Shown in pieces: positions 7,124 through 13,456 of a DNA stretch of 13,456 nt; position 1 is the stretch's first letter, and the number at the start of each line of letters is the position of its first letter. Made by a program: the position numbers and the translations under genes. A model generated the notes under the pieces. That model saw only the letters and a list, made by a program, of their open reading frames with translations. It was not told the origin of the DNA and searched no databases. Source of the DNA: WS-11 sp035275545 (GTDB lineage: Bacteria > Eisenbacteria > RBG-16-71-46). Location: positions 1-13,456 of the forward strand of contig DATEMP010000069.1 in assembly GCA_035275545.1 (NCBI GenBank). Reading direction: 5' to 3'.

Positions 7124-8005
7124 TCAGTTGTTCGTGCTGTCTTCGACGGCGGGGGTCTCGCTGATGTTCGAGCCACGAATGACTCGGATCTTGGACGCAG
7201 GCTCGCGGCGAGCCGCCACGACCGGGTTCGGAGCCGGCGAGCTCGAGGCGACCTGGCGCCGGGGCGCCGGCGACGGGGTCGCCACCTGACGGCGGCCGCC
7301 CCCGATCATGTCGCGCGTCGACAGCTCGTTCACCGACACGACCTCCTGGTCGTCCGGATTGCGCAGCACGAGGTGGATCTTGCCCTCGTGGAGCGCCAGA
7401 GCCAGCGTCTCGGCACCCTCGGGAGCCACCAGGAGGGTCACGCTCTGCACGGTGATCGGCTTGTTGTCCTGCTGCTCGGTCTTCTGTCCCGCGGCGAGCA
7501 CCTCGATGTTCTGGAGCACGGTGCGGGTCACGGCGTCCTCGTAGGCGCCACGGGGATCGATGGTGGTGAGCACGTCGACCCGGTCGCCGGGGAGCACGAA
7601 GCCCGACACGCCCGACACCTGGTTCACCTCGAGGCTCGCGGCACGCATCGTCGGCCGCACCAGCATCGAGAGACCGCCGCCGCGCGACGAGAGCTTGATC
7701 GCCGTTACCGGCTCGCGGGCGCTCATGAACACCTTGGTCGTCTGGCCGAGCACGGAGTCCATGCTGGCGAAGGCGCCCTCGGGCACGCTCTCCTTCGGAT
7801 AGCGCACGACCTTGAGCATCTCCTTGTCGAGCTTCACGCCGAAGGTCAGGTCGGTGATCGTGACCACGACGTTCCGGAAGTTTGCGTTGTTGTGCGCGGT
7901 CGCCTGACTGGCCATGGACGTGAGGCCGTAGTAGCCGACCACCGCCGCAGCCATGCCCAGCAGGACTGCCACGATCATGAAGTTCTTGCCTTTGGTCGCC
8001 GTCAC
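7124..8005 (-). CDS. cpaB: Flp pilus assembly protein CpaB/RcpC
   Basis: Periplasmic protein anchored by an N-terminal helix that works with the secretin in Tad pilus biogenesis. The 293-aa product has a membrane segment (about 9-27), a SAF domain (about 44-105, with RYPKESVPEGAF), and the RcpC/CpaB domain (about 115-225). The last contains VNQVSGVSGFVLPGDRVDVL, the most recognisable block of the family. The C-terminal ~60 residues are Pro/Arg/Ser-rich, probably disordered, and contain an 11-residue tandem repeat (238-259). Start is GTG 8005, with GGAGG upstream at good spacing; an internal ATG at 7978 would cut into the N-terminal anchor. It lies 17 bp downstream of tadE and 43 bp upstream of the secretin gene. 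Confidence 0.93.
   Translation of the reverse strand: MTATKGKNFMIVAVLLGMAAAVVGYYGLTSMASQATAHNNANFRNVVVTITDLTFGVKLDKEMLKVVRYPKESVPEGAFASMDSVLGQTTKVFMSAREPVTAIKLSSRGGGLSMLVRPTMRAASLEVNQVSGVSGFVLPGDRVDVLTTIDPRGAYEDAVTRTVLQNIEVLAAGQKTEQQDNKPITVQSVTLLVAPEGAETLALALHEGKIHLVLRNPDDQEVVSVNELSTRDMIGGGRRQVATPSPAPRRQVASSSPAPNPVVAARREPASKIRVIRGSNISETPAVEDSTNN
7229..7294 (-). repeat. Tandem 33-bp coding repeat in cpaB
   Basis: Two adjacent 33-bp units encode RRQVATPSPAP (residues 238-248) and RRQVASSSPAP (249-259). Nine of 11 residues match, but the DNA has diverged at several third positions, so this is an old duplication kept at protein level. It forms a basic, proline-rich linker after the RcpC domain. 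Confidence 0.75.
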
Positions 8006-8022
8006 GGTCTCAACCCTCCGTC

Positions 8023-8451
8023 CTACGAAGACCCCTCGTTCCGCATCACCGCCTCACCGGTGAGCGACATGGGGTTGGTAAAGTTCGCCCCGAACAGATT
8101 GAACACGCCGGGGAAGATCCAGTTGAACTCCGCGGTCACCGTCACGGTCACCTGGCGCGATGCGTCGGGGCCGACGATGTCGAGCTGCGTCACCGTCACG
8201 TTCGAGGCGTTCGCGACCTGGAGCACGCGGTCACGCACCAGGGCGCTGTCGGCTGACGAGGCCACGGCGCGAAGCCGCACGCCCTCGCGGGCCGCCTGCG
8301 AGACCACGTTCTTCACGAAGAACGCGCGCCCGAAGTCGATCGCGGCGACGGTCATGACCAGCAGCAGCGGCAGCACGAGCGTGAACTCGATGAGTGCCGT
8401 GCCGCGCTGGGCCTTTCGACCCTTCCAGGTGAAGCCATGAATGCGTGACAT
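8023..8451 (-). CDS. tadE: TadE-like pseudopilin
   Basis: Minor pilin-like protein of the Tad machine, expected to be cut by the prepilin peptidase and to sit in the inner membrane. The 142-aa product has the family signature RGTALIEFTLVLPLLLVM (16-33). Processing after G17 would place Glu at position 5 and Phe at position 6 of the mature protein, as in TadE pseudopilins. The short C-terminal domain includes FVKNVVSQAAREGVR, also typical. I chose ATG 8451 because AAGGA lies about 8 bases upstream. An in-frame ATG at 8487 overlaps the prepilin peptidase gene, has no ribosome binding site, and gives an atypically long leader. The distance to the upstream stop is 20 bp. Confidence 0.92.
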   Translation of the reverse strand: MSRIHGFTWKGRKAQRGTALIEFTLVLPLLLVMTVAAIDFGRAFFVKNVVSQAAREGVRLRAVASSADSALVRDRVLQVANASNVTVTQLDIVGPDASRQVTVTVTAEFNWIFPGVFNLFGANFTNPMSLTGEAVMRNEGSS

Positions 8452-8471
8452 GTCCCAGTCCTTATCGGTCC

Positions 8472-8978
8472 TCACGGTCGAAACCATAAGGCGAATGTTG
8501 AGCCCGCGAGGATTGCCAGGGCGAAGGGGATACGGACTCCGGTGGTGACCGGAGGCGGCACGGAACGGCTCAGCGCAGACGCGCCGATCGCCGCGGCTCC
8601 CGCCAGCGCCTGGCGGAGCACCCCACGGCGAATCGCAACGATCAACGAGATCGCCCCGCCCATCACGAGCGAGGCGAGCACGGCGATCAGGGCCTGGGGC
8701 CAGGCGAGCCAGGCCCCGACCGCGGCCATCAGCTTCACGTCACCGGCACCCATCCAGCGGAACATCCAGCCCGGCATCAGCAGCCCGCCCGCGACCGCCA
8801 TACCGATCAACGACGACTTAAGACTTTCGGCGCCACCCAGGACCCCATGTGCGGCAAGGGCCACGAGCAGCGCCGGGAAGGTGAAGCGGTTGGGAATGGT
8901 CCTCGATCGAACGTCCGCCCGGGCGGCCACGCTCACCAGGACGATGACAGGCGCGGCAACCCAGAGCGGGACGTTCAT
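8472..8978 (-). CDS. cpaA: Prepilin peptidase TadV/CpaA (A24 family)
   Basis: Aspartic membrane peptidase that processes the Flp prepilin and the TadE/TadG pseudopilins at the inner membrane. The 168-aa, helix-rich protein carries both A24 catalytic aspartates in their usual settings: D22 in ARADVRSRTIPN, and D80 in the MGAGDVKLM (76-84) block. It lacks the N-terminal methyltransferase domain of PilD, as expected for the short TadV/CpaA type. ATG 8978 is the only reasonable start, although no strong Shine-Dalgarno is visible; translation may depend on the upstream pilin message, which ends 26 bp earlier. Confidence 0.94.
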   Translation of the reverse strand: MNVPLWVAAPVIVLVSVAARADVRSRTIPNRFTFPALLVALAAHGVLGGAESLKSSLIGMAVAGGLLMPGWMFRWMGAGDVKLMAAVGAWLAWPQALIAVLASLVMGGAISLIVAIRRGVLRQALAGAAAIGASALSRSVPPPVTTGVRIPFALAILAGSTFALWFRP

Positions 8979-9004
8979 GATCGAAGCGGCATTAGCGCCG
9001 TTGC

Positions 9005-9187
9005 TTACTGCGCGTCCAGAGCGTTCTTGGCCTTCTCGAACGCACCGACCAGCGAACCCTTGATCCCGATGGGATCGAGGATGATCGTGACGAGAGCAAC
9101 CGCCGCGACGAACGCTGCGAGAAGTCCGTACTCGATCAGGTCCTCGCCGTTCTCGTCGTGGACGAAGCTACGGATGAGATTCATCAT
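9005..9187 (-). CDS. flp: Flp-family type IVc major pilin
   Basis: Subunit of the Tad pilus fibre. The 60-aa prepilin has a 14-residue leader (MMNLIRSFVHDENG). The cleavage site is G14|EDLIEYGLL, matching the Flp consensus G|xxxxEY with Glu5 and Tyr6 in the mature protein. A hydrophobic helix follows (LLAAFVAAVALVTIIL). A short tail with IKGSLVGAFEKAKNAL completes a ~46-residue mature pilin, normal for this family. Start is ATG 9187 or the adjacent ATG 9184, with GAGGAG about 11 bases upstream. The frame is open further upstream to 9247, but that part lies over the ribosome binding site and is not pilin-like. First gene of the operon; it is the only Flp pilin in the window. Confidence 0.95.
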   Translation of the reverse strand: MMNLIRSFVHDENGEDLIEYGLLAAFVAAVALVTIILDPIGIKGSLVGAFEKAKNALDAQ

Positions 9188-9222
9188 GGTGGACTCAGCT
9201 CCTCTGCAGGGGATCTGAACAT

Positions 9223-9239
9223 CCCGGCGCCTTGCCGGG
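9223..9239 (-). other. Hairpin in pilin mRNA leader, proximal
   Basis: CCCGGC (9223-9228) and GCCGGG (9234-9239) form a perfect 6-bp stem with a 5-base loop, about 36 bases before the pilin ATG and close to its ribosome binding region. Confidence 0.4.
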
Positions 9240-9249
9240 CTGGACACAC

Positions 9250-9271
9250 GGTCGTCGCTCTCGCGACGACC
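9250..9271 (-). other. Perfect 9-bp hairpin in pilin mRNA leader
   Basis: GGTCGTCGC (9250-9258) and GCGACGACC (9263-9271) are perfect inverted repeats with a 4-base loop (TCTC on plus, GAGA on the minus transcript). GAGA is a GNRA-type tetraloop on the pilin mRNA, which favours a real RNA structure. No T tract follows, so it is not an ordinary terminator. Confidence 0.5.
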
Positions 9272-9302
9272 TCATCGCAACGACCGGGCTACATCAGGGG
9301 CT

Positions 9303-9319
9303 GTGCGCCTGTTGCGCAC
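9303..9319 (-). other. Hairpin in pilin mRNA leader, distal
   Basis: GTGCGC (9303-9308) and GCGCAC (9314-9319) form a perfect 6-bp stem with a 5-base loop, near the predicted 5' end of the leader. It is the third perfect short stem within about 100 bases. Confidence 0.4.
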
Positions 9320-9368
9320 CACCCGCCCTGCCGCTGGCGTGCCGTGTGGGTCGGTGGAAGTGCAAGAC

Positions 9369-9384
9369 TGCTGCCAAAGTGCCA
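9369..9384 (-). promoter_or_regulatory. Sigma-54-type -24/-12 promoter element upstream of the pilin operon
   Basis: Reading leftward the sequence is TGGCACTTTGGCAGCA. The -24 hexamer TGGCAC is a perfect match, and the -12 GCA falls at the exact spacing required by the consensus TGGCAC-N5-TTGCW; only the two T residues before GC are replaced (CA). Predicted transcription start is near 9358, giving a leader of about 170 nt before the pilin ATG. Sigma-54 control is known for type IV pilin genes in some bacteria; its use here is inference from sequence. No enhancer-binding-protein site could be identified. Confidence 0.5.
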
Positions 9385-9753
9385 GACGAATCCGTCCCGC
9401 TCCGCATGTCGCCGTGTGCAAACGCGGTGCAGGCGCGAAGGTGTTTCACCCGGCGTCGCGACCGGGCCCTGAGGAGCGGGAAGCAGGCCTCGGATCGGGG
9501 CCTCTCGCGCGGCACGTGGGCGAATAGCCCCACCGTTTCCCGTTGCAGCTTGCACGCGACCCCCGTGCGCACGGACCGGTGCCTCCGCGCGACGCGGCGG
9601 GCGGCGCGCGGGCGGCGTTCGTGCGCCATCCCGCACAAGGATCAAGCAGGCCCCGATCCACGCCGATAATCCGCGCGAACCCCGGACAGCTCCGGGCGGC
9701 CCGTTCGTCGAAACCCGGCGCGTCGGGCCCCGGCATCAGGCAGGGACCGCACC

Positions 9754-11745
9754 ATGCCTCCTGGCAGCAGGAATCGACGCGCCCGCCCTGTTCTGGCCGC
9801 GGCGCTGATGCTCGCGATCGCCGGCGGCGTCGCGCGCGCCGAGGACGATCCGTTCTCGCTGGTGCGCGAGGAGCAGACGGTCACCGGCGCGGCCAAGCGG
9901 CCGCAGCCGCTCTCGGAGACCCCCTCGGCGGTCACGGTCATCACCGCCGAGGAGATCCGGGTGAACGGCTACCACACGCTGGCCGACGCGCTGCGCTGGG
10001 TGCGCGGTGTGTACGTCACCTACGACCGCAACTATTCGTACGTCGGCGTGCGGGGGCTCCAGCGCCCCGGCGACTACAACAACAAGGTGCTGCTCACCCT
10101 CGACGGCCACGCGATGAACGGAAACGTGTTCGGCGACGGCCTGTTCGGCGGCGAGCTGGGCCTGGACATGGAGACCATCGAGCGCATCGAGGTGGTGCGC
10201 GGGCCGGGCTCGGCGCTCTACGGCAGCAACGCGGTGCTCGCGGTCGTCAATGTCGTCACCCGGCGCCCCAGCCGCGAGAACGGCGTGACGCTGAGCGGCC
10301 GGGCGGGCGGGCACCACGAGGGCCGGGCCTTCGCCTCCATGGCCTCGTCGCGGCCCGGCCGTCCCGAGTGGGCGCTGAGCGGGTCCTGGCTGAGCGCGGC
10401 GGGCGCCGATCTCTACTTTCCCGAGTTCGACGCTCCGGTCACGCACGGCGGCATCGCCCGGAACGCCGACGAGGAGCGGGCGGCGAGCGTCCTGGGTCGC
10501 GCCGAGTGGCACGGGCTGCGGCTCACGGCGCGCTTCAACGAGCGCATGAAGCGCATCCCCACCGGGGCGTTCTCCACCACCTTCGGCGACCGCCGCAGCC
10601 GCACCTACGATGGGCGCGATTTCGTCGAGCTCGCGGGCTCCCGGCAGCTCTCCCCCGAGTTCGAGCTGCACGGCCGCGCCTACTGGGACGGTGCCCGTTA
10701 CCGCGGCTACTACATCTATGGACCCGACAGCGCCACCTACGTCAACTACGACCGGGGCGACGGTGACATCGTCGGCACCGAGTGGCGCGGCCACTGGTCA
10801 CCCCATCCCCGGCACGTCGTCACCTTCGGCGCGGTGGGCGAGCTCCACCCGCGCGCCCGGATGGTGAACTTCGACATCGACCCCTACTACCTCTATGTCG
10901 ACAGCGACCGGCATTCGGGCGTGATCGCCGGGTACCTCGAGGACGAGCAGCGCATCGGGCGCCGCGCCATCCTCACCGCGGGCTCGCGCGTGGACCGCTA
11001 CCCCGGCTTCGACCCGGTGTTCAGCCCGCGCGCCGACCTGGTGGTCCACCCCACCCCGCGGCTGACCTGGAAGCTGCTCGCCGGCGCCGCGTTCCGCGCA
11101 CCCAGCAGGTTCGAGAGGGACTACGTCTTCGACGACGTGATCGCCAACCCCGCGCTCGGGCCCGAGCGGGTGCGCACGCTCGAGACCGAGCTGCTCGGCA
11201 GGCTGGGACCGGCGACGCTGACGCTGTCGGCGTACCGGAATCGCGTCCTGGGGCTGATCGACTTCACCCAGATCGACACCGTGGGAACGCTGCAGTACCA
11301 GAACCGCGATCGCGTCCGGAGCCAGGGCATCGAGGGCGAGGCCGAGCTGGTCTGGCGCGGTGGCACGCGCGCTCGCCTCGGCGTGGCCTGCCAGCGGAGC
11401 GACATCGTCGAGTCCGGTGCCGAGCTCTCGAACTCGCCGCGCTGGAACGGACACCTGGTGGTGACGCACGCGCCGGTCGACGGCCGGCTGTCGCTGGGCC
11501 TGGGCGTGCGCTGTCTCTCCCCGCGGCTGACGCTCGCCGGCCAGCGCACCGCCACCGCGACCGTGGCGGACGCGCGCGTCGGCGTGCGCGTCGGGCGCTC
11601 CGTGAACGCGGGCTTCGAGGCCCGCAACCTGTTCGACCACCGCTACGGCGACCCGGGCTCCGAGGAGCACGTGGGCGACCAGATCCTCCAGGACGGCCGC
11701 GCGTTCTACGCCACGCTCACGCTGCGCCCGACGTTCGAGCGGTGA
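9754..11745 (+). CDS. TonB-dependent outer-membrane receptor
   Basis: Gated beta-barrel that imports a scarce ligand across the outer membrane using TonB/ExbBD energy. The 663-aa precursor has a Sec signal peptide (about 1-29, ending VARA) and a TonB-box-like segment EEQTVTGAAKR (39-49). The plug domain (about 52-165) has SETPSAVTVITAEEI, VGVRGL (97-102) and the hallmark IEVVRGPGSALYGSNAV. A long region of alternating aromatic/charged strands forms the barrel, ending YATLTLRPTFER. The ligand cannot be read from sequence; heme, cobalamin, siderophore and other organic ligands all remain possible. ATG 9754 is preceded by AGGGA at good spacing. The stop overlaps the next start (GTGA), so the receptor and the binding protein are translationally coupled. 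No tonB, exbB or exbD is in the window. Confidence 0.93.
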   Translation: MPPGSRNRRARPVLAAALMLAIAGGVARAEDDPFSLVREEQTVTGAAKRPQPLSETPSAVTVITAEEIRVNGYHTLADALRWVRGVYVTYDRNYSYVGVRGLQRPGDYNNKVLLTLDGHAMNGNVFGDGLFGGELGLDMETIERIEVVRGPGSALYGSNAVLAVVNVVTRRPSRENGVTLSGRAGGHHEGRAFASMASSRPGRPEWALSGSWLSAAGADLYFPEFDAPVTHGGIARNADEERAASVLGRAEWHGLRLTARFNERMKRIPTGAFSTTFGDRRSRTYDGRDFVELAGSRQLSPEFELHGRAYWDGARYRGYYIYGPDSATYVNYDRGDGDIVGTEWRGHWSPHPRHVVTFGAVGELHPRARMVNFDIDPYYLYVDSDRHSGVIAGYLEDEQRIGRRAILTAGSRVDRYPGFDPVFSPRADLVVHPTPRLTWKLLAGAAFRAPSRFERDYVFDDVIANPALGPERVRTLETELLGRLGPATLTLSAYRNRVLGLIDFTQIDTVGTLQYQNRDRVRSQGIEGEAELVWRGGTRARLGVACQRSDIVESGAELSNSPRWNGHLVVTHAPVDGRLSLGLGVRCLSPRLTLAGQRTATATVADARVGVRVGRSVNAGFEARNLFDHRYGDPGSEEHVGDQILQDGRAFYATLTLRPTFER

Positions 11746-12680
11746 AACCCGGGCGGGCACGCACCTGGGCGCTTCCGCGCCGCGAATGGGCGCTGCGCGC
11801 GACCCTGCTCGCGGCCTGGATGGCCTGCGCGGCCCCGGCGTTCGGGGGGACCGTGGTGGTGCTCCGCTCCCGGGCCCTGGCGCCGTACGACTCGGCGATC
11901 GCCGGCTTCGAAGCCGCCTACCGCAATCCAGTCACGCGCTTCACGCTCGCCGACACCGGCGGCGCCGCGCTCCGCGACCGGATCGCCTCCCTGCGCCCCG
12001 ACGCGATCGTCGCCATGGGGCTGCGCGGCGCCCTGTTTGCGCGCGAGCACTTCCCGCGCACGCCGCTCGTCTACTGCATCGTCCAGGATCCCGCCCGCCA
12101 CGACCTGGGCGGGGTGTGGGTCACCGGCGTCTCTTCCGATGTGCCGCCGGCGGTGGAGCTCACCAGCCTGCGGGCCGCGGCCCCCGACGTCCGGCGCCTC
12201 GCCGTGTTCTACAGCCAGACGGCAGGCGCGGCATTCGCGCGCGAGGCACGCAAAGCGGCGGCGGATCTGGGCATTCAGCTGGTCGAGGTCGCGATCGCCG
12301 ATCTCAGCGAGCTGGCCGGGCGGGCCCGTGAGGCGGCCCGTCGCGCGGACGCGCTGTGGATGCCGGCCGACCCGATGATCGCGGCCCCCGAGCCGTTCCG
12401 ATTCCTCCTCGACCTCTCGCTCGAAACCCGCAAGCCCCTGTTCACCTTCTCGGACGCGCTGGTCCGGGCCGGGGCGCTCGCGGCGGTGGTCCCCGACTAC
12501 CAGGCGGCCGGCGCCCAGGCGGCCGAGTCGGTGCGGCGCATCCAGGCCGGCGAGCGCGCCGGGGACATCCCGGCGTCGACCGTGCGCCGCACGCGGCTGG
12601 TGGTGAACGGCTCGACCGCGCGGGCCCTGGGGCGCGACCTCCCGGTGGCGGCGCGACGGGGCGCCGAGGTCCTGCCATGA
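11742..12680 (+). CDS. Periplasmic binding protein of the ABC_sub_bind (COG2984) family
   Basis: Type I-like periplasmic binding protein family whose characterised members bind small molecules such as aromatic amino acids; the ligand here is unknown. The 312-aa product starts at GTG 11742, inside the receptor stop (GTGA). The frame is open far upstream, but that part is a shadow of the receptor gene. A Sec signal peptide (about 1-35, hydrophobic LRATLLAAWMACAAPAFG) precedes the mature domain. Family features include LVYCIVQDP, an inter-lobe stretch RRLAVFYSQTAG, and the C-terminal signature VPDYQAAGAQAAESVRRI. LVVNGSTARALG completes the family pattern. No lipobox cysteine is evident, so it is probably soluble periplasmic. 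No ABC permease or ATPase gene follows; a HAMP sensor does, which suggests it reports ligand to that protein rather than feeding a transporter. Confidence 0.85.
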   Translation: MKPGRARTWALPRREWALRATLLAAWMACAAPAFGGTVVVLRSRALAPYDSAIAGFEAAYRNPVTRFTLADTGGAALRDRIASLRPDAIVAMGLRGALFAREHFPRTPLVYCIVQDPARHDLGGVWVTGVSSDVPPAVELTSLRAAAPDVRRLAVFYSQTAGAAFAREARKAAADLGIQLVEVAIADLSELAGRAREAARRADALWMPADPMIAAPEPFRFLLDLSLETRKPLFTFSDALVRAGALAAVVPDYQAAGAQAAESVRRIQAGERAGDIPASTVRRTRLVVNGSTARALGRDLPVAARRGAEVLP

Positions 12681-13456
12681 ACTGGGCGTTCGCGCGCGGG
12701 ATCCGCGGCCGGATCGCCCTGTTGCTGGTGGGCGGACTGCTGCTCGCCGCGTGCGGGTTCTACGGGCTGCTCGACTTCCTCGCCCGCGACTGGTCACGCC
12801 GGGAGCTGCGCGAGCAGGGCGAAGCAGTGGTCGAGCGCATGGCCCGTGAGGCGGTCACACCGCTGGTGCTCGGTGACCGGCGGGGTCTCCAGATGATCGT
12901 GTCCCACGGCGCCCGCGACCGGGACGCGGTGGGTGCCGCGATCCTGGGCGCGAACGGCGCCGAACTCGCCACCCGGGTGACCGAGTCCGACCACTGGACG
13001 CAGGTGCCGGTCGCGCGGCTCGACCGGCGCCCCGGTGAGACACGCCTGACCCGCGAAAGGAGCGCGGGCGTGGAGGTGTTCACGCTGGTGGTGCCCGTGA
13101 TCCGCACCGCGCCGGCATCGACGCCGACCGGCGACGCATTCGACTTCAACGAGAGCGGCCCCGGTCCCGGCGCGGCTCGCACGCCCGAGCTGCTCGGATG
13201 GGTGCGGCTCACCTACTCGACCGCGCGCCTCGAGGGCGAGCTCAGCCGGGCGCGGACCATCGGGCTCCTCATCCTCTCGCTGGTGGTGGCGCTGGGGCTC
13301 GCGGCGTCGCTCGCGATGCTGCGGGTGGTGGTCCGCCCGCTGCGCGAGGCGAGCGGCCTGGCGCGGGAGATCGCGGGCGGCAACCTCGATCGCCGCATCC
13401 CGGTGCGCGCCGGCGACGAGCTGGGTGCGCTCGCGGCGTCCATGAACACCATGGCG
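12677..13456 (+). CDS. Membrane sensor with periplasmic domain and HAMP domain (partial; probably histidine kinase or other signalling output)
   Basis: The gene starts at ATG 12677 (ATGA overlap with the previous stop; GAGG 7 bases upstream) and stays open for 260 codons to the window edge, so the output domain is missing. Residues about 11-34 form a first membrane helix and 36-193 a periplasmic sensor region. That region includes a Pro/Gly-rich stretch (about 144-170) and GWVRLTYSTARLEGEL before the membrane. A second helix spans about 194-217. A HAMP domain follows (216-260) with RPLREASGLAREIAGGNLDRRIP and GDELGALAASMNTM. The layout is that of a transmembrane receptor kinase, chemoreceptor or GGDEF protein; a histidine kinase is the commonest choice but cannot be confirmed here. 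Coupling to the binding protein suggests a ligand-sensing role. Confidence 0.85.
   Translation, partial: MNWAFARGIRGRIALLLVGGLLLAACGFYGLLDFLARDWSRRELREQGEAVVERMAREAVTPLVLGDRRGLQMIVSHGARDRDAVGAAILGANGAELATRVTESDHWTQVPVARLDRRPGETRLTRERSAGVEVFTLVVPVIRTAPASTPTGDAFDFNESGPGPGAARTPELLGWVRLTYSTARLEGELSRARTIGLLILSLVVALGLAASLAMLRVVVRPLREASGLAREIAGGNLDRRIPVRAGDELGALAASMNTMA

Larger units (their letters stand above)
9188..9753. other. 566-bp divergent intergenic region between the Tad operon and the TonB-dependent receptor gene
   Basis: No credible protein gene is seen; the open frames here are by-products of high GC. The pilin side holds the sigma-54-like element (9369-9384) and a leader with three perfect hairpins. 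The receptor side has weaker symmetries: GGTG/CACC at 9440-9450, CCCGG/CCGGG at 9449-9466, and AGGCC/GGCCT at 9485-9503. A GATAAT hexamer (9665-9670) could be a -10, but there is no good -35. No cobalamin, TPP or c-di-GMP riboswitch consensus was recognised by eye. Confidence 0.5.

Noticed and set aside
7081..7176. Upstream start for the secretin at 7176
   Set aside because: It overlaps cpaB by about 50 bp and buries the signal peptide; the AGGAGGAG before ATG 7080 decides the start.
5500..8440. Two plus-strand open frames above 500 codons opposite the secretin, cpaB and tadE
   Set aside because: Both are antisense to strongly supported Tad genes and have no recognisable motifs.
9188..9247. 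Longer pilin start at 9247
   Set aside because: It would place 20 non-pilin residues before the leader and include the ribosome binding site within coding sequence; Flp leaders are short.
9289..9645. Several overlapping open frames of 70-145 codons in the divergent intergenic region
   Set aside because: They overlap each other on both strands, lack good ribosome binding sites and have no recognisable domains or consistent codon bias.
9188..9753. Cobalamin or c-di-GMP riboswitch in the divergent intergenic region
   Set aside because: Neither the B12-box pattern nor the conserved GEMM core was found on either strand by eye, although a covariance search was not possible.
10782..11741. N-terminal extension of the binding-protein frame into the receptor gene
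   Set aside because: This stretch is the receptor read in another frame, Arg/Pro-rich with no domain. The signal peptide and GTGA coupling place the start at 11742, so it is not a fusion.
1..13456. CRISPR arrays, tRNA or rRNA genes, insertion sequences, attachment sites
   Set aside because: No regularly spaced repeats, tRNA-like cloverleaf, rRNA sequence, transposase or terminal inverted repeats were seen.

Overview
This is a GC-rich, gene-dense stretch from a Gram-negative (diderm) bacterium. An outer-membrane secretin and a TonB-dependent receptor show the outer membrane. Base composition and codon use resemble Myxococcota/deltaproteobacteria and several uncultured high-GC phyla, but the window alone does not fix the taxon.

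Minus strand, about 9384 down to 287: a compact, essentially complete Tad (tight adherence, type IVc/Flp) pilus operon. In transcription order it encodes the Flp pilin, prepilin peptidase TadV/CpaA, pseudopilin TadE, CpaB/RcpC, secretin CpaC/RcpA, a Cys-rich TadG-like protein, CpaE/TadZ, ATPase CpaF/TadA and the membrane platform proteins TadB and TadC. Genes are separated by small gaps or overlap. After a 72-bp spacer with a perfect hairpin comes a 32-codon ORF for a one-helix membrane microprotein. A sigma-54-like -24/-12 element lies about 180 bp upstream of the pilin, implying a ~170-nt leader that contains three perfect short inverted repeats. No TadD, CpaD/RcpB or pilotin gene is visible.

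Minus strand, 62 to 1: the first 20 codons of another gene, with an N-terminus resembling selenocysteine synthase SelA. It is separated from the Tad operon by 224 bp.

9188-9753: a 566-bp non-coding divergent region between the pilus operon and the rightward genes.

Plus strand, 9754 to the end: three genes coupled by 4-bp overlaps (GTGA, ATGA). They encode a TonB-dependent receptor, a COG2984-type (ABC_sub_bind) periplasmic binding protein, and a membrane sensor with a periplasmic domain and HAMP domain, cut by the window edge. No ABC permease or ATPase gene lies between them. The simplest reading is an outer-membrane uptake and periplasmic sensing module feeding a signal-transduction protein. 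This is the least conventional part of the window.
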